A stretch of 64,000 nt of DNA from Acinetobacter suaedae (GCF_008630915.1 NZ_CP043909.1:1798001-1862000); one strand, 5' to 3'. Counted from the stretch's first letter, positions 1 to 10,287 are shown. Made by a program: numbers and translations. The notes: generated from the sequence alone by a model not told the origin.

Positions 1-283
1 ATTTAATATCTTCATCACTTGGGTTATTCGCATCTTTACCAATAATCGTATCAATCGTCGGAATAACAATATGTAAAACAATCGGACCGCCCAAAGCAAA
101 GATTTTCTTTAGGGGACGAGGGGCAAATTGATAGCCTGCTAAAATCGCAATCCCAATAGCAGGTAAAGCTGGGCTAATCGCCCATAAATAACGTTTACGG
201 TCCAATTCAGTTTTTGATTTTGGAATGCTTACTGACGTAAGTTCTTGACTAACATTTACTGGCGCATTCATCGTCGTATCCAT
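1..283 (-). CDS. alkM: Alkane 1-monooxygenase, N-terminal part (runs off the left edge)
   Basis: About 94 N-terminal residues are visible, beginning MDTTMNAPVNVSQE; the ATG at 271 is an alternative start. A charged stretch (KSKTELDRKRY) leads into a hydrophobic segment at about residues 33-55, followed by a second one containing LGGPIVLHIVIP and the acidic tail GKDANNPSDED, as in the start of integral-membrane non-haem di-iron alkane hydroxylases (AlkB/AlkM). The His-box motifs that would prove it lie outside the window. The divergent AraC-type gene at 460 matches the known alkM-alkR arrangement of Acinetobacter, where AlkR activates alkM in response to n-alkanes. The family is recognised from the N-terminus and context; substrate chain length cannot be told. 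Confidence 0.75.
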   Translation of the reverse strand, partial: MDTTMNAPVNVSQELTSVSIPKSKTELDRKRYLWAISPALPAIGIAILAGYQFAPRPLKKIFALGGPIVLHIVIPTIDTIIGKDANNPSDEDIK

Positions 284-459
284 GTCTTCATATATATCTA
301 TATTTTGAAGAATTATGAAAGTGAAGACAGTTGCAAGCGTCCAAAAAACCTATGTAAAAGTCTTTGGCTTAATCCCCCCTGTTTTTGTCCCATAAACACA
401 TATTGAGTTATTACAATAGCTCTCTATAATTTAAATGACATACATTATATAAAACGCAT

Positions 460-1392
460 ATGGACGCTTTAAGTAAAATCTTTGCAGATATTCATTTAAA
501 TCACACTGAATATATCTATTTGAAAACACAAGGAGAATGGGGATTTATTTGCCAAGATCAAACAGCTTTGATCGTACATATTGTTTTAGTAGGTTCAGTA
601 TATATTCAAATTGATGCACAGAATAATCTAGTCGCGCATGCAGGTGAAATTGTCTTAATTCCATCAGGACAAGCACATACAGGTGCAGATAATGCCATAA
701 CCAAGCTCATTGATGCAGTAGATATCTCAAAATTGTTTGACGGTCATCGTGAGGAAGCAATTGAATTTGGTACTGAAGCATCCGAAAAAAACTTGATACT
801 TACCATCCGATGTCAAATCGACACCATTATGGCACGTCCATTTATTCAAGCTCTGCCACCATTAATACATATTCAACAAGGTGATAATACAGCACCTGAA
901 TGGTTACAGATTGGATTACATTTTCTAGCATTAGAAACCCAAAATATTCAAGCAGGTCGAGATATTATTATCGATCATCTAGTTAATATTTTACTAATCA
1001 AATGTATCCGCGACCATATTAAGCAGATTTCCAGTCAACATGGCTGGCTTAGTGCATTAAATCACCCCGAGCTTAGTAATAGTCTTGCAGCGATTCACAA
1101 TCATCCAGAAGATGCTTGGACTGTCGAATCCCTTGCAGAGCAGTGCTGTATGTCACGCTCGAAGTTTGCGAGTTTATTTCATGAAGTGATCGGTGAATCT
1201 CCACTCGCCTATTTACAACAACATCGTATGCGTCTAGCGAGCCAATATTTACGTAAAAGCAATTACTCTATACAAGTCATCGCTAATAAAGTGGGCTATT
1301 CATCTGAAACAGCTTTCAGCCAAGCATTTAAACGAACTTTTGAATTATCACCTAAGCAATATCGGCAGCAATTTATTGAAGTCGAACCTTAA
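460..1392 (+). CDS. alkR: AraC/XylS-type transcriptional activator of alkane hydroxylase
   Basis: A 310-residue protein with an N-terminal cupin-like sensing domain (about 1-200) and a C-terminal AraC-type double helix-turn-helix (about 210-305). The first HTH includes CMSRSKFASLFHEVIG and the second includes YSSETAFSQAFKR followed by SPKQYR, the usual end of this family. It is divergent from the alkM-type gene with a 176-bp shared upstream region. In Acinetobacter AlkR activates alkM when medium- to long-chain alkanes are present, and that role is inferred here from family and position. The ATG at 460 follows an A+T-rich stretch without a strong ribosome binding site, so the start is likely but not proven. 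Confidence 0.8.
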   Translation: MDALSKIFADIHLNHTEYIYLKTQGEWGFICQDQTALIVHIVLVGSVYIQIDAQNNLVAHAGEIVLIPSGQAHTGADNAITKLIDAVDISKLFDGHREEAIEFGTEASEKNLILTIRCQIDTIMARPFIQALPPLIHIQQGDNTAPEWLQIGLHFLALETQNIQAGRDIIIDHLVNILLIKCIRDHIKQISSQHGWLSALNHPELSNSLAAIHNHPEDAWTVESLAEQCCMSRSKFASLFHEVIGESPLAYLQQHRMRLASQYLRKSNYSIQVIANKVGYSSETAFSQAFKRTFELSPKQYRQQFIEVEP

Positions 1393-1403
1393 AATGTACA
1401 AAT

Positions 1404-1429
1404 AAAAAAAGACACCAAAGTGTCTTTTT
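1404..1429. terminator. Bidirectional terminator between alkR and lpxA
   Basis: The stem gacac/gtgtc with loop caaa is flanked by an A-run on the left and a T-run on the right, so it can end transcription from both converging genes. Confidence 0.75.
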
Positions 1430-1443
1430 CAATGATCAACAGA

Positions 1444-2232
1444 TTATCGAACAATTCCACGCCTTGATTGCTCTAATGAGTCAATCAACAATTGAGCCTC
1501 TGAAACTGAGCCTAAAATCTCATTTCGAATTTGTTCAATTGCTTGTTCAGTCGTCAAGCCTGATTTATAAATCAGTTTATACGCTGTTCTTAAACCTTGA
1601 ATCGTCTCTCTCGACCAACCTTTACGTCGCATACCTTCGATATTCAAACCATGCGCATGTGCAGGATTGCCAGAAGCCAATACATAGGCTGGTACATCTT
1701 TAAGAATGAGCGCAGCCCCACCAATCATACTATACGAGTCGATTCGACAGAATTGATGCACACCAGCATTTCCACCAACAATCACGTGATTGCCTACATG
1801 TACATGTCCAGCAATACCAACGTTGTTAGCAAAAATATTATGATCGCCAATGATACAATCATGGGCAATGTGCGTATTGACCATAAATAGGTTATGGCTA
1901 CCAATTTTAGTCAGACCTTGATCTTGAACTGTACCACGGTGTAAGGTGCAATGCTCACGAATCGTGTTGTGATCCCCAATTTCTAACCAAGTTTCTTCGC
2001 CTTTGTACTTTAAATCTTGGCAAATCTCTCCAACACTTGCGAATTGAAAAATATCATTATTTTTACCAATCCGTGTAAAACCACCAATCACTACATGTGA
2101 GTGTAATGTTGTACCTGTGTCAATACTTACATTTGGACCTACAATACAATAAGGTCCAATCTGCACATCTGATGCGATTTCTGCAGACGGATCAATAATT
2201 GCTGTAGGATGTATTAAATTTTGACTACTCAT
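1444..2232 (-). CDS. lpxA: UDP-N-acetylglucosamine acyltransferase
   Basis: A 262-residue cytoplasmic enzyme of the first step of lipid A synthesis: transfer of a 3-hydroxyacyl chain from ACP to UDP-GlcNAc. The N-terminal two thirds is a left-handed beta-helix of hexapeptide repeats ([20 protein letters not shown] and similar), with the catalytic His in [10 protein letters not shown] at about residue 124 (E. coli His125), followed by a helical C-terminal domain. Its start overlaps the end of fabZ by 4 bp (ATGA), implying translational coupling. It is the last gene of the leftward envelope cluster. No lpxB follows, unlike in enterobacteria. Confidence 0.96.
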   Translation of the reverse strand: MSSQNLIHPTAIIDPSAEIASDVQIGPYCIVGPNVSIDTGTTLHSHVVIGGFTRIGKNNDIFQFASVGEICQDLKYKGEETWLEIGDHNTIREHCTLHRGTVQDQGLTKIGSHNLFMVNTHIAHDCIIGDHNIFANNVGIAGHVHVGNHVIVGGNAGVHQFCRIDSYSMIGGAALILKDVPAYVLASGNPAHAHGLNIEGMRRKGWSRETIQGLRTAYKLIYKSGLTTEQAIEQIRNEILGSVSEAQLLIDSLEQSRRGIVR

Positions 2233-2714
2233 GCCTGCTCAATTTTCTGGTGGGAAATAATAATCTCAGCTGTTGCCGCAATAATGCCATCAACACTAGC
2301 AGTACAATTGTACTTGTAAATGCCACGTTTTTGCATAACAAGTTCAGATTTTAAGACAAGCTGGTCACCTGCAACAACCTGTTTCTTAAATCTTATTTTT
2401 TCTGCGCCTGCAAATAAAAATAATGAACCTGCTTTTGGCTTCTGATTAGTGAGTACAAAACCCAAGATACCAGAGACTTGCGCCAATGCTTCAATGATTA
2501 AAACACCAGGCATAATTGGGTAAGCTGGGAAGTGCCCTTGGAAAAACTCCTCATTGATCGTCACGTTTTTATAACCAACGATACTGTTCTCTGTAACGTC
2601 TGTTACTCTGTCAACCAATAAAAAAGGATAACGATGCGGTAAATATTCACGAATGGTGAGAATATCCATTGGTAATTCAGGCATTGTAAATGCTGGTAAT
2701 GTAGACTCGGTCAT
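2229..2714 (-). CDS. fabZ: 3-hydroxyacyl-ACP dehydratase FabZ
   Basis: A 161-residue hotdog-fold dehydratase of fatty acid elongation. The catalytic motif [16 protein letters not shown] carries His61, and Glu75 lies in the helix motif LIIEALAQV. The protein is slightly longer at the N-terminus than the typical 145-150 residues. It lies between lpxD and lpxA; this arrangement places supply of 3-hydroxyacyl-ACP, shared by lipid A and phospholipid synthesis, in one transcription unit. It is separated from lpxD by 6 bp and overlaps lpxA by 4 bp. Confidence 0.96.
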   Translation of the reverse strand: MTESTLPAFTMPELPMDILTIREYLPHRYPFLLVDRVTDVTENSIVGYKNVTINEEFFQGHFPAYPIMPGVLIIEALAQVSGILGFVLTNQKPKAGSLFLFAGAEKIRFKKQVVAGDQLVLKSELVMQKRGIYKYNCTASVDGIIAATAEIIISHQKIEQA

Positions 2715-2720
2715 AATAAA

Positions 2721-3791
2721 TTATTTACGTAACTTTAAGGTTGATTCAAGGGACTCTAATTGAGCTTGCATATGATCCAGTCTTTTCATTATTTGGGTCA
2801 ATGGCACATCTGCTAATTGTCTTAAACGCACAATCGTCTTTTTCCAGTGCTTATTTTCAAAAAGTCCCATTCCTGAAGAATAAGTTCCAGCTTCATAAAT
2901 ATTTTTTGTGACCATTGACATTGCGGTAAGAGTCACATTATCAGTGATTTCTAGGTGCCCAACGACCCCACTCGCCCCGCCGAGTATGCAGTTTTTGCCA
3001 ATTTTAGCACTTCCTGCAATACCACAGTTGGCTGCAATAGCCGTGTTTTCGCCAATACGCACATTGTGAGCGATTTGCACAAGGTTATCAATAATCACGC
3101 CATCTTCTAAAATTGTGTCATCTAAAGCGCCACGATCGATGCTGCAATTTGAACCTATACGAACATCACTCCCAATTCTAACTGAACCTAATTGGGCTAT
3201 CCTATGCCATTTTCCTTGATAAGGTGCAAAGCCAAAACCTTCTGTACCAATCACTGTATTCGCATGAATCCGAACACGATCTTTTAATTTAGCCTCACCA
3301 GTAATTGTGACATGTGTATCAATAAAACAATCCTTTCCAATCTCTACATTATCCCCTAAAAATGCATGGGCTTGAATTATTGTATTATTTCCTACCACAC
3401 AGTTTTCACCAATTACAGCATAATGCCCGATATAAGCATCATCGGCGATGATAGCTGAAGGATGAATTTGAGCAGTACTTTCAATTCCACGCTGAGCCAT
3501 CTTTTGTTCAAACACGTGGGTTAACATAGCAAAAGCCAAGTAGGGATTTTCAACAACAATAAAGTTTGTCTTATTTTCTAACTGTTCTTTTAAAGCCTGA
3601 GTGACAATATAAGCACCTGCAAGGCTGGATTCAGCTTGAGTTAAATATTTGTCCCCATTTACGAAACTAATATGCTGATTTTGTGCTTGTTCTAAACTTG
3701 CTAAATTAAAAATCTCGAAGTCTTTTTCACCAAAGAACTCACCTTGTACAAGGTGAGCAATTTCTTCTAAACGGTAACTACGTCTATTCAT
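2721..3791 (-). CDS. lpxD: UDP-3-O-(3-hydroxyacyl)glucosamine N-acyltransferase
   Basis: A 356-residue enzyme of the third lipid A step, adding the second acyl chain at the amino group. It has an N-terminal uridine-binding domain (about 1-100), a long left-handed beta-helix of hexapeptide repeats (about 105-315) and a C-terminal helical extension ending [12 protein letters not shown]. The catalytic His sits in [10 protein letters not shown] at about residue 242 (E. coli His239). It starts 3 bp after the skp stop codon, in the usual skp-lpxD-fabZ-lpxA order. Confidence 0.96.
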   Translation of the reverse strand: MNRRSYRLEEIAHLVQGEFFGEKDFEIFNLASLEQAQNQHISFVNGDKYLTQAESSLAGAYIVTQALKEQLENKTNFIVVENPYLAFAMLTHVFEQKMAQRGIESTAQIHPSAIIADDAYIGHYAVIGENCVVGNNTIIQAHAFLGDNVEIGKDCFIDTHVTITGEAKLKDRVRIHANTVIGTEGFGFAPYQGKWHRIAQLGSVRIGSDVRIGSNCSIDRGALDDTILEDGVIIDNLVQIAHNVRIGENTAIAANCGIAGSAKIGKNCILGGASGVVGHLEITDNVTLTAMSMVTKNIYEAGTYSSGMGLFENKHWKKTIVRLRQLADVPLTQIMKRLDHMQAQLESLESTLKLRK

Positions 3792-3794
3792 TGA

Positions 3795-4283
3795 TTATTT
3801 CATTGCATTGACCTTTTGAATCATTTTATCAGTTAAATCATACTGAGCGTCAGAGGCAATCGTAGAATTTTTATTCAAAATAAAGTCTAAATTGTTCTCT
3901 TTCCGCAATTGTTCAGCAGCTTGCTTCACTCGATTCTCAAAAGTTGTATTCATTGTCTGCAAAGTTGATTGTACTTTTGTCTGTAAACTTTGCTGGGTCG
4001 TATTAAACTCATTTACTTTTGCTTGATATTGAGCTGAAAGTTTTTGTAAATCAGCTTGATTTGCTGACTGTGCACGTTGCTGTAAACTCTCAATCTCTTT
4101 ACCTAACTGTTCTAACTTTGTAGATGTCGGTTTCACAGACTGACCTAAGCTTGCATTTTGTTGCTTTAAGTAGGTACTACTTTCCACAACTTTCGCTAAA
4201 TCTACAACGGCAATACCACCAGCATTACTGAATGCTGATACTGTTAAACCCAAGCCAAATACAAGCGCTGTTAATGTTTTCAT
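3795..4283 (-). CDS. skp: Periplasmic chaperone Skp (OmpH family)
   Basis: A 162-residue exported protein. The signal peptide (about 1-21: basic MKTL, hydrophobic core, cleavage near AFSNAGG) is followed by a beta-strand IAVVDLAKV and a long helical, Gln- and Lys-rich hairpin (about 45-135), the tentacle layout of Skp. Skp holds unfolded outer-membrane proteins in the periplasm for delivery to BamA, whose gene is immediately upstream (45-bp gap). Sequence similarity in this family is low, so the call leans on architecture and conserved gene order. Confidence 0.9.
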   Translation of the reverse strand: MKTLTALVFGLGLTVSAFSNAGGIAVVDLAKVVESSTYLKQQNASLGQSVKPTSTKLEQLGKEIESLQQRAQSANQADLQKLSAQYQAKVNEFNTTQQSLQTKVQSTLQTMNTTFENRVKQAAEQLRKENNLDFILNKNSTIASDAQYDLTDKMIQKVNAMK

Positions 4284-4327
4284 GAGTCCATCCTTTATAT
4301 ATTTTACAAATTTAGTCGGGGTCGTAC

Positions 4328-6868
4328 TTAGAAAGTACGACCAATTTCAAATTGGATTGATTTAGTATCATCACCCTTCTTATCATTAAGCGGGTATGCA
4401 TAACTCAGTGATAAAGGTCCAATCATCGTAATCCATGTAAAACCAACGCCGACACTATAACGCAAATTACCAAAATCTAAACCGTAATTATCTTTACAGT
4501 ATTGCTTAACATCCGTAATTTTTTGACCATTGATGGTCATTCCTTTTTCACCATAAGCACTATTAGAAATGTCACACTTGGTATCAAATACTTGTGCACC
4601 TTCAGCAAAGATAACTGGACGTACTTGTCTTGCCCAATCACCTTTGAATGGTACTGGTAATGCCAATTCAGTACCAAACTGAACAAGTGCATTACCACCC
4701 ACTTCCTCTGGATCAGGGTCATTTCGTTCAGTTTCTTGGAAAATCACACTTGGATACTTAGGTCCTAAAGAACTGTTGTCATAACCACGAACCGAACCAT
4801 AACCGCCCGCATAGAAGTTCTTATAGAATGGTAAGTCATTACCATAACCCAGTTTTCCATAACCACGGAGGACAAAGCCCGCACCCAATGATTTAAATGC
4901 TTGAGCATCATAAGTCAGTTTTTGATAGTCCACATCACTACCTGGCAAACCAACCTCAAGACCGACACGATGTGACATACCCGAAGTCGGGAATACTGGG
5001 CGATTGAGTGTATTGTATGACCAACCTAAATTAAGCATATAGGTCAGGAATTCTCCCTCAAACGCGTCATTATAATCATCCCACAGATCATCTTTACATG
5101 TTCCAGGTATTGGTTTTGGATTTTCTCCTTCTCCCACCTTATTTTCACCGCTTGGGCACCAACGTGATTTCCCTGTAGCCTTGCCACCATTTGCAAGCAA
5201 ATAATCACGAATATAAGTTGATACACTTGGTCCAGTTCTAACTTTAGTTTGATCAATACCAAGTGAAGCACTTAAGCTCTGATTCTCATCAATTGGATAA
5301 CCAAAACTTAAACTACCACCGATACTATCGGTGACGTAGTTATTCACGTTATAGTTTTCATTAAGTTTCGTTTTACGATAGTAGACATTATAACCACGAC
5401 TTACACCATCAATGGTGAAGTATGGATCAGTCACGCTTAAGTTATAGTAATCTTGTGTCTCTGAACGAGAAAGATCTATCGCAACACGATTACCAGTTCC
5501 CATAAAGTTGGTTTGACTTAAACCTGCTTGGAAAGTCACACCACCATTCTGAGAGTAACCAACAGCAAGCGTCGTTGTACCCGAGTGCTGTTCTTCAACA
5601 GCAACATTCAAATCAACTTGATCTGGTGTGTTTGGCACACGAACGGGTTTCACATCTACCGTTTTAAAGAATCCAGTTCGCTCTAAACGAATTTTTGATA
5701 AGTCAATTTTTTCATTACTCGCTAATGCACCTTCCATTTGGCGCATTTCACGACGTAAAACCTCATCAGCAGTTTTATTATTTCCTGTAAAGTTAATACG
5801 TCGGACGGTAACTTGCTGACCTGGGTTAACATAATAATTCAGATTAACAATGCCCGTTTCATTGTTAATATCTGGAACTACATTGACTTCAGCATAATAA
5901 TACCCAGCATTACCATACTTACGTAATAATAATTGCTTAACCGCATTCACACGCTCTTGTGAATAAGTTTCGCCATCCTTGTAAAGTTTTAATGCATTTA
6001 ACTCTTCAGGCTTATACAGTGCATCACCCAAGAATTTGGTTTCACCAAACTTAAACTGACTGCCTTCATCTACTGAAACTTCGATAAAGATATTCTTCTT
6101 ATCCTCACTAATATTCAGCTGAGAATTAATAATATTAAAGTTTATATAACCTTTATTTAAATACAAAGCACGCAATGCTTCTAAACTCGCTGCCATTTTC
6201 TCACGAGCATAACGATCATTACGAGTAACAATAGAAGCCCAACCGCTTTCTTTTACTGCAAAAGCTTGCTTAATCTCACTATCACTAAATACAGTATTAC
6301 CAATAATATTGATATCGAAAACTTTTGCAGCAGTACCTTCGTTAAAGTTCAACAAAAGTTCAACACGGTTATTTGGACGTGCTACGGTTTCCACCGTCAC
6401 ATCTGCATCATAACGCCCTTGTTGGGTATACTGTTGTTCTAGTTCAGTTTCAATTACCTGTAATGCAGACTTCTTGAAAACCTCACCCTCAGCAATCCCC
6501 ATCTTCTTTAAGCCTTGCTCTAAAGCTTCTTTCGGAATAAGTTTATTGCCTTTGAATTCCAATTTTGAAATTACAGGACGTTCGACCACTTTGAAAACAA
6601 GAACATTGTTTTCTTTGAATGCCTTAATATCATCAAAAAGACCTGAAGCATAAAGAGTACGAATCGATTCAGCAATCATTGGATCGCTTACTCTGTCGCC
6701 ACTATTTATTGGTAACATCGAATAGATACTCGCAGGTGTTAAACGCACAAGGCCATCAATTCGTATATCTTGTGCAAGAAACTCATCTGCTGCGTATGCT
6801 TGTTGTACCGCTGCCATCGCACTAACCAGTGCCAAAGGCATTAATAAATGTGTGTGACGCATGCCCAT
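4328..6868 (-). CDS. bamA: Outer membrane protein assembly factor BamA
   Basis: An 846-residue Omp85 protein. A signal peptide (about 1-26, ending QQAYA-AD) is followed by five POTRA domains (about 30-420) and a C-terminal 16-strand beta-barrel. The barrel contains the conserved VRGY motif of loop 6 (GGYGSVRGYDNSS) and ends in Phe (FEIGRTF), the outer-membrane sorting signal. It inserts beta-barrel proteins into the outer membrane. Two predicted surface loops each contain two Cys residues (about 570/589 and 765/790), suggesting disulfides; many BamA proteins have fewer. It sits between rseP and skp, as in other Proteobacteria. Confidence 0.97.
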   Translation of the reverse strand: MGMRHTHLLMPLALVSAMAAVQQAYAADEFLAQDIRIDGLVRLTPASIYSMLPINSGDRVSDPMIAESIRTLYASGLFDDIKAFKENNVLVFKVVERPVISKLEFKGNKLIPKEALEQGLKKMGIAEGEVFKKSALQVIETELEQQYTQQGRYDADVTVETVARPNNRVELLLNFNEGTAAKVFDINIIGNTVFSDSEIKQAFAVKESGWASIVTRNDRYAREKMAASLEALRALYLNKGYINFNIINSQLNISEDKKNIFIEVSVDEGSQFKFGETKFLGDALYKPEELNALKLYKDGETYSQERVNAVKQLLLRKYGNAGYYYAEVNVVPDINNETGIVNLNYYVNPGQQVTVRRINFTGNNKTADEVLRREMRQMEGALASNEKIDLSKIRLERTGFFKTVDVKPVRVPNTPDQVDLNVAVEEQHSGTTTLAVGYSQNGGVTFQAGLSQTNFMGTGNRVAIDLSRSETQDYYNLSVTDPYFTIDGVSRGYNVYYRKTKLNENYNVNNYVTDSIGGSLSFGYPIDENQSLSASLGIDQTKVRTGPSVSTYIRDYLLANGGKATGKSRWCPSGENKVGEGENPKPIPGTCKDDLWDDYNDAFEGEFLTYMLNLGWSYNTLNRPVFPTSGMSHRVGLEVGLPGSDVDYQKLTYDAQAFKSLGAGFVLRGYGKLGYGNDLPFYKNFYAGGYGSVRGYDNSSLGPKYPSVIFQETERNDPDPEEVGGNALVQFGTELALPVPFKGDWARQVRPVIFAEGAQVFDTKCDISNSAYGEKGMTINGQKITDVKQYCKDNYGLDFGNLRYSVGVGFTWITMIGPLSLSYAYPLNDKKGDDTKSIQFEIGRTF

Positions 6869-6901
6869 ATATTTTCCAGTAAGTTAAATTCCATTTGCGT
6901 T

Positions 6902-8257
6902 TTATAAACGCATGAAGTCGTTAAATAAAGCCAAAAGCATCATGCTACCGAGCAGTAACATACCAACTTTTAGACCCAATATCTGTATTTGTTCAGAAAC
7001 AGGCTTTCCACGAATGATCTCGATGAAGTAATAAACGAGGTGCCCACCATCAAGCATAGGGATTGGTAATAAATTTAAAATTCCTAAGCTCACACTCATA
7101 AGAGCCATGAAAGAAATAAAAGTTTGCCATCCCATTTCTGCACTTTGTCCAGCAACCTTCGCAATGGTGATTGGACCAGACAAATTATCCAAGCCAATCA
7201 AGCCTCGTATCATTTTAACAATTGAGTTAAAAATCATTTGCGAGAGCTGGACTGTTTTATCAAAAGCAACACCCAAAGCTTCTAGAGGTGTGTACTGAAT
7301 CTTTTGTTTATATTCATTAGGGATTATGACCTTACCTGCATCACTTTTAACCCCTAAGGCACCTGTAACATTGCCCATATTGTCACGTTGGCCACGTGGA
7401 ATCATTTGCAAATGAACCAACTCACCTTGGCGTATCACATCAATATTTAGTAGTTTTTCAGGAGAGCTTTGAACCACATTAACCACATCAAACCAGTCAT
7501 TCATTGCCACATTATTAATCGCAACAATGTGGTCACCTTCCTTCATTCCTTGACGTATTGCAGCACCATCTGCTGTCAATTCTTTTACAACGGCCGGAAT
7601 CATAGGACGATAAGGCAAAAATCCTAAAGCATCCAAAGGAGACTGGCTTTGATCTTTAAGAAAATTTTGGATCGGTAAATTAAACTGCTTTTCAGCTCCA
7701 TTGCGATCTACTACAACAGAAACCTGTCCAGACTCACCAATACGGTTAATTAATGCAAAGTTTAACTTTTCCCAAGTTGGTGTTGGTTGGCTATCTACGG
7801 CAATCACCTTATCACCTACCTGTAAATCAACCTGAGCAGCAGGCGTATTTGGCATGATCTTGCCTATACGTGTATTTAACTGCTCTTGTGCTGGCAAGAA
7901 GAGAATCCAAAAAAGTAATACTGCAAAAAGCAAATTAACCAATGGTCCTGCAGCAACAATCGCGATTCTTTTCCAAGGTGATTGTCGATTAAACGCATAG
8001 GGAAGATCTTTTTCAGCAACATTTCCCTCTCGCTCATCGAGCATCTTGACATAACCACCTAAAGGTAATGCAGAGAGTTGGTATTGGATACCAGACTTTT
8101 TTGATTGCCACTTCAACAAAGTTGGGCCAAAACCAATGGAATAAACCAAGACCTTGACACCCAATTTACGTGCGACCCAATAATGACCAAATTCATGAAT
8201 TGCAATCAGTGGACCGAGTAATAAAATCGCTGCAACAATCATAAATAGTGCATTCAT
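6902..8257 (-). CDS. rseP: Site-2 intramembrane metalloprotease RseP
   Basis: A 451-residue inner-membrane zinc protease. The catalytic HEFGH motif is at residues 21-25 in the first transmembrane segment. Two PDZ domains occupy about 115-310, and the second metal-site motif NLLPIPMLDGGH lies near residue 400 in a late transmembrane segment. In relatives it releases sigma-E from its membrane anti-sigma factor in response to misfolded outer-membrane proteins and clears signal peptides. Its place between dxr and bamA is the standard order. It starts 5 bp from the dxr stop. Confidence 0.95.
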   Translation of the reverse strand: MNALFMIVAAILLLGPLIAIHEFGHYWVARKLGVKVLVYSIGFGPTLLKWQSKKSGIQYQLSALPLGGYVKMLDEREGNVAEKDLPYAFNRQSPWKRIAIVAAGPLVNLLFAVLLFWILFLPAQEQLNTRIGKIMPNTPAAQVDLQVGDKVIAVDSQPTPTWEKLNFALINRIGESGQVSVVVDRNGAEKQFNLPIQNFLKDQSQSPLDALGFLPYRPMIPAVVKELTADGAAIRQGMKEGDHIVAINNVAMNDWFDVVNVVQSSPEKLLNIDVIRQGELVHLQMIPRGQRDNMGNVTGALGVKSDAGKVIIPNEYKQKIQYTPLEALGVAFDKTVQLSQMIFNSIVKMIRGLIGLDNLSGPITIAKVAGQSAEMGWQTFISFMALMSVSLGILNLLPIPMLDGGHLVYYFIEIIRGKPVSEQIQILGLKVGMLLLGSMMLLALFNDFMRL

Positions 8258-8262
8258 ACGAT

Positions 8263-9459
8263 TTAACCTCCCATATCCACAATATACAACTCTGCAACTC
8301 GTCTAGCGATCATATCAGTATGCAAAATGATGTCTATATTTTCTGCTTTGGCATTTTGTACAGCCTGTAAAGTATGCTCAACGACTTGAGGAATCTCGAT
8401 GAATCGGATCCTGCGCTGTAAGAATGCAGCGACTGCAATTTCATTTGCCGCATTCAAGATCGTTGGAGCTAACCCACCCGCACGCATCGATTGACGTGCT
8501 AAATCTAATGCAGGAAACTTAACCATATCAGGCGCCTGAAAGTTAAGTTGCGCTGTATCAAACAAATTTAACGCCGGGACATCTGTTGCCAAACGCTTTG
8601 GCCAAGCCAATGCATGTGCAATCGGTGTACACATATCTGGATTACCCATTTGTGCCAAAGTCGAACCATCCACATATTGCACCATTGAATGAATAATACT
8701 TTGTGGGTGAATCACGACTGTAACAAAATGTTCAGATATTGAAAACAAATGACACGCTTCTATCAGTTCTAACCCTTTATTCATTAAGGTTGCAGAATCT
8801 ACAGAAATCTTTTGCCCCATCGACCAATTCGGATGCTTACAGGCTTGCTGAGGTGTAACACTAGATAGTTGGTCTAATGAATGATTGAGAAATGGACCAC
8901 CAGATGCTGTTAATAAGATTCGTGACACACCTAACTGAGGTTGCCCTGTTCTTTCCGCATCTAAATAGTTATGTGGTAGTGATTGAAAAATTGCATTATG
9001 TTCAGAGTCTACGGGTAACAATAATGCATTATGCCGCTTCGCAGCTTGCATCATGATATCACCTGACATCACTAACGCTTCTTTATTTGCGAGTAATACG
9101 CGTTTTCCAGCCTTAACGGCTGCTAAAGTTGGCAATAGCCCTGCTGCACCTACAATTGCAGCCATCACAATATCAACTTCTGAATGCTCAGCGATAGCAA
9201 TTAGCCCGGCTTCATCAGTCAAAATTTCAATATTATTTATATTTGCTTGCTTGAATCTTTGCTGTAATTCCAATGCTTTTTCATTTGGAACTACAACAAT
9301 TTTAGGGTGATATTTTTTACAAATCTCTAAAAGTTCATCTAAACGACTATAAGCTGAGACAGCAAATACAGAGTATTGATCAGGGTGTTGTTGCAATACT
9401 CTTAAAGTACTTTGTCCAATTGAGCCAGTAACACCCAATATACATACAGCTTGAGTCAT
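8263..9459 (-). CDS. dxr: 1-deoxy-D-xylulose 5-phosphate reductoisomerase
   Basis: A 398-residue NADPH- and divalent-metal-dependent enzyme that makes MEP from DXP, the committed step of the non-mevalonate isoprenoid pathway. The N-terminal dinucleotide-binding motif is GVTGSIGQSTL (from residue 9). The metal and substrate region includes LLPVDSEHNAIFQ, LLTASGGPF and KISVDSATLMNKGLE, all hallmarks of the family. It directly abuts cdsA (stop and start adjacent). A second gene of the same pathway, ispF, lies at 19217, and uppS just upstream uses the pathway product. Confidence 0.97.
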   Translation of the reverse strand: MTQAVCILGVTGSIGQSTLRVLQQHPDQYSVFAVSAYSRLDELLEICKKYHPKIVVVPNEKALELQQRFKQANINNIEILTDEAGLIAIAEHSEVDIVMAAIVGAAGLLPTLAAVKAGKRVLLANKEALVMSGDIMMQAAKRHNALLLPVDSEHNAIFQSLPHNYLDAERTGQPQLGVSRILLTASGGPFLNHSLDQLSSVTPQQACKHPNWSMGQKISVDSATLMNKGLELIEACHLFSISEHFVTVVIHPQSIIHSMVQYVDGSTLAQMGNPDMCTPIAHALAWPKRLATDVPALNLFDTAQLNFQAPDMVKFPALDLARQSMRAGGLAPTILNAANEIAVAAFLQRRIRFIEIPQVVEHTLQAVQNAKAENIDIILHTDMIARRVAELYIVDMGG

Positions 9460-10287
9460 TTAAAGATCTACACCAATAAGTTTTAAAATATACATTCCTG
9501 TAGCGAAAATAGGTGCTGCAGCGAGCAACGAATCAATACGATCAAGTACACCACCATGACCTGGCAACACACGCCCAGAATCTTTAATTCCAGCTCGGCG
9601 TTTAATCATTGATTCAAATAGATCACCTAAAACCGATGCAAACACGGTAACGATGGATAAGATAAAAAATAGGATCAACTGAACTGCTGTTAGATTTAAG
9701 TAGAAGTATTGAACAATCAACATAATAATTATTGTTGTTGCAATACCACCATATAGACCTTCTAGCGATTTATTTGGGCTCACAGATGGCGCAAGCTTCT
9801 TTTGGCCAAATTTTCGCCCAACAAAATATGCACCACTATCCGCTCCCCAGACGAGCAAGAACAGATACATCAACCACCACGGTGAACTATGCCAAACCGC
9901 ATAAAGTGCAGTGACTGCAGCAGAGATTAAGATAAAACCAATAAGATATAATGACGGATTGTACCAGTTATCTGATTCAGGATAGTTCTTAACCCAATAA
10001 ATACTACCTAACCAGGTGAGAATAGATGCAGCCCAAAGTAAAAGTGCAACATCATCATAGAACAATGCAAGTGTAGAAACCAGTGCAACAAAACCACCAT
10101 AAACCCATGCTTTCGGTTTTGAGACCGATGTTTGAACGCTACGAGGCATCAGTTTAAACCACTCATAACCCGCCACCCCAGCAGCTAAAATCATAAGCAC
10201 AAACATTGGATAATGTGATTGCGTTGCAAACATGCAACTTAAAACAACTGCAACTAACACCAATGCGGTAATAATCCGCTCAAACAT
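9460..10287 (-). CDS. cdsA: Phosphatidate cytidylyltransferase (CDP-diacylglycerol synthase)
   Basis: A 275-residue polytopic inner-membrane enzyme making CDP-diacylglycerol from CTP and phosphatidate, the branch point to all phospholipids. There are about 7-8 hydrophobic segments. The C-terminal family signature, S-x-I-K-R, then K-D, then P-G-H-G-G-x-x-D-R-x-D, is present as SMIKRRAGIKDSGRVLPGHG followed by GVLDRID. It is packed between uppS (2-bp gap) and dxr (adjacent). Confidence 0.95.
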   Translation of the reverse strand: MFERIITALVLVAVVLSCMFATQSHYPMFVLMILAAGVAGYEWFKLMPRSVQTSVSKPKAWVYGGFVALVSTLALFYDDVALLLWAASILTWLGSIYWVKNYPESDNWYNPSLYLIGFILISAAVTALYAVWHSSPWWLMYLFLLVWGADSGAYFVGRKFGQKKLAPSVSPNKSLEGLYGGIATTIIIMLIVQYFYLNLTAVQLILFFILSIVTVFASVLGDLFESMIKRRAGIKDSGRVLPGHGGVLDRIDSLLAAAPIFATGMYILKLIGVDL

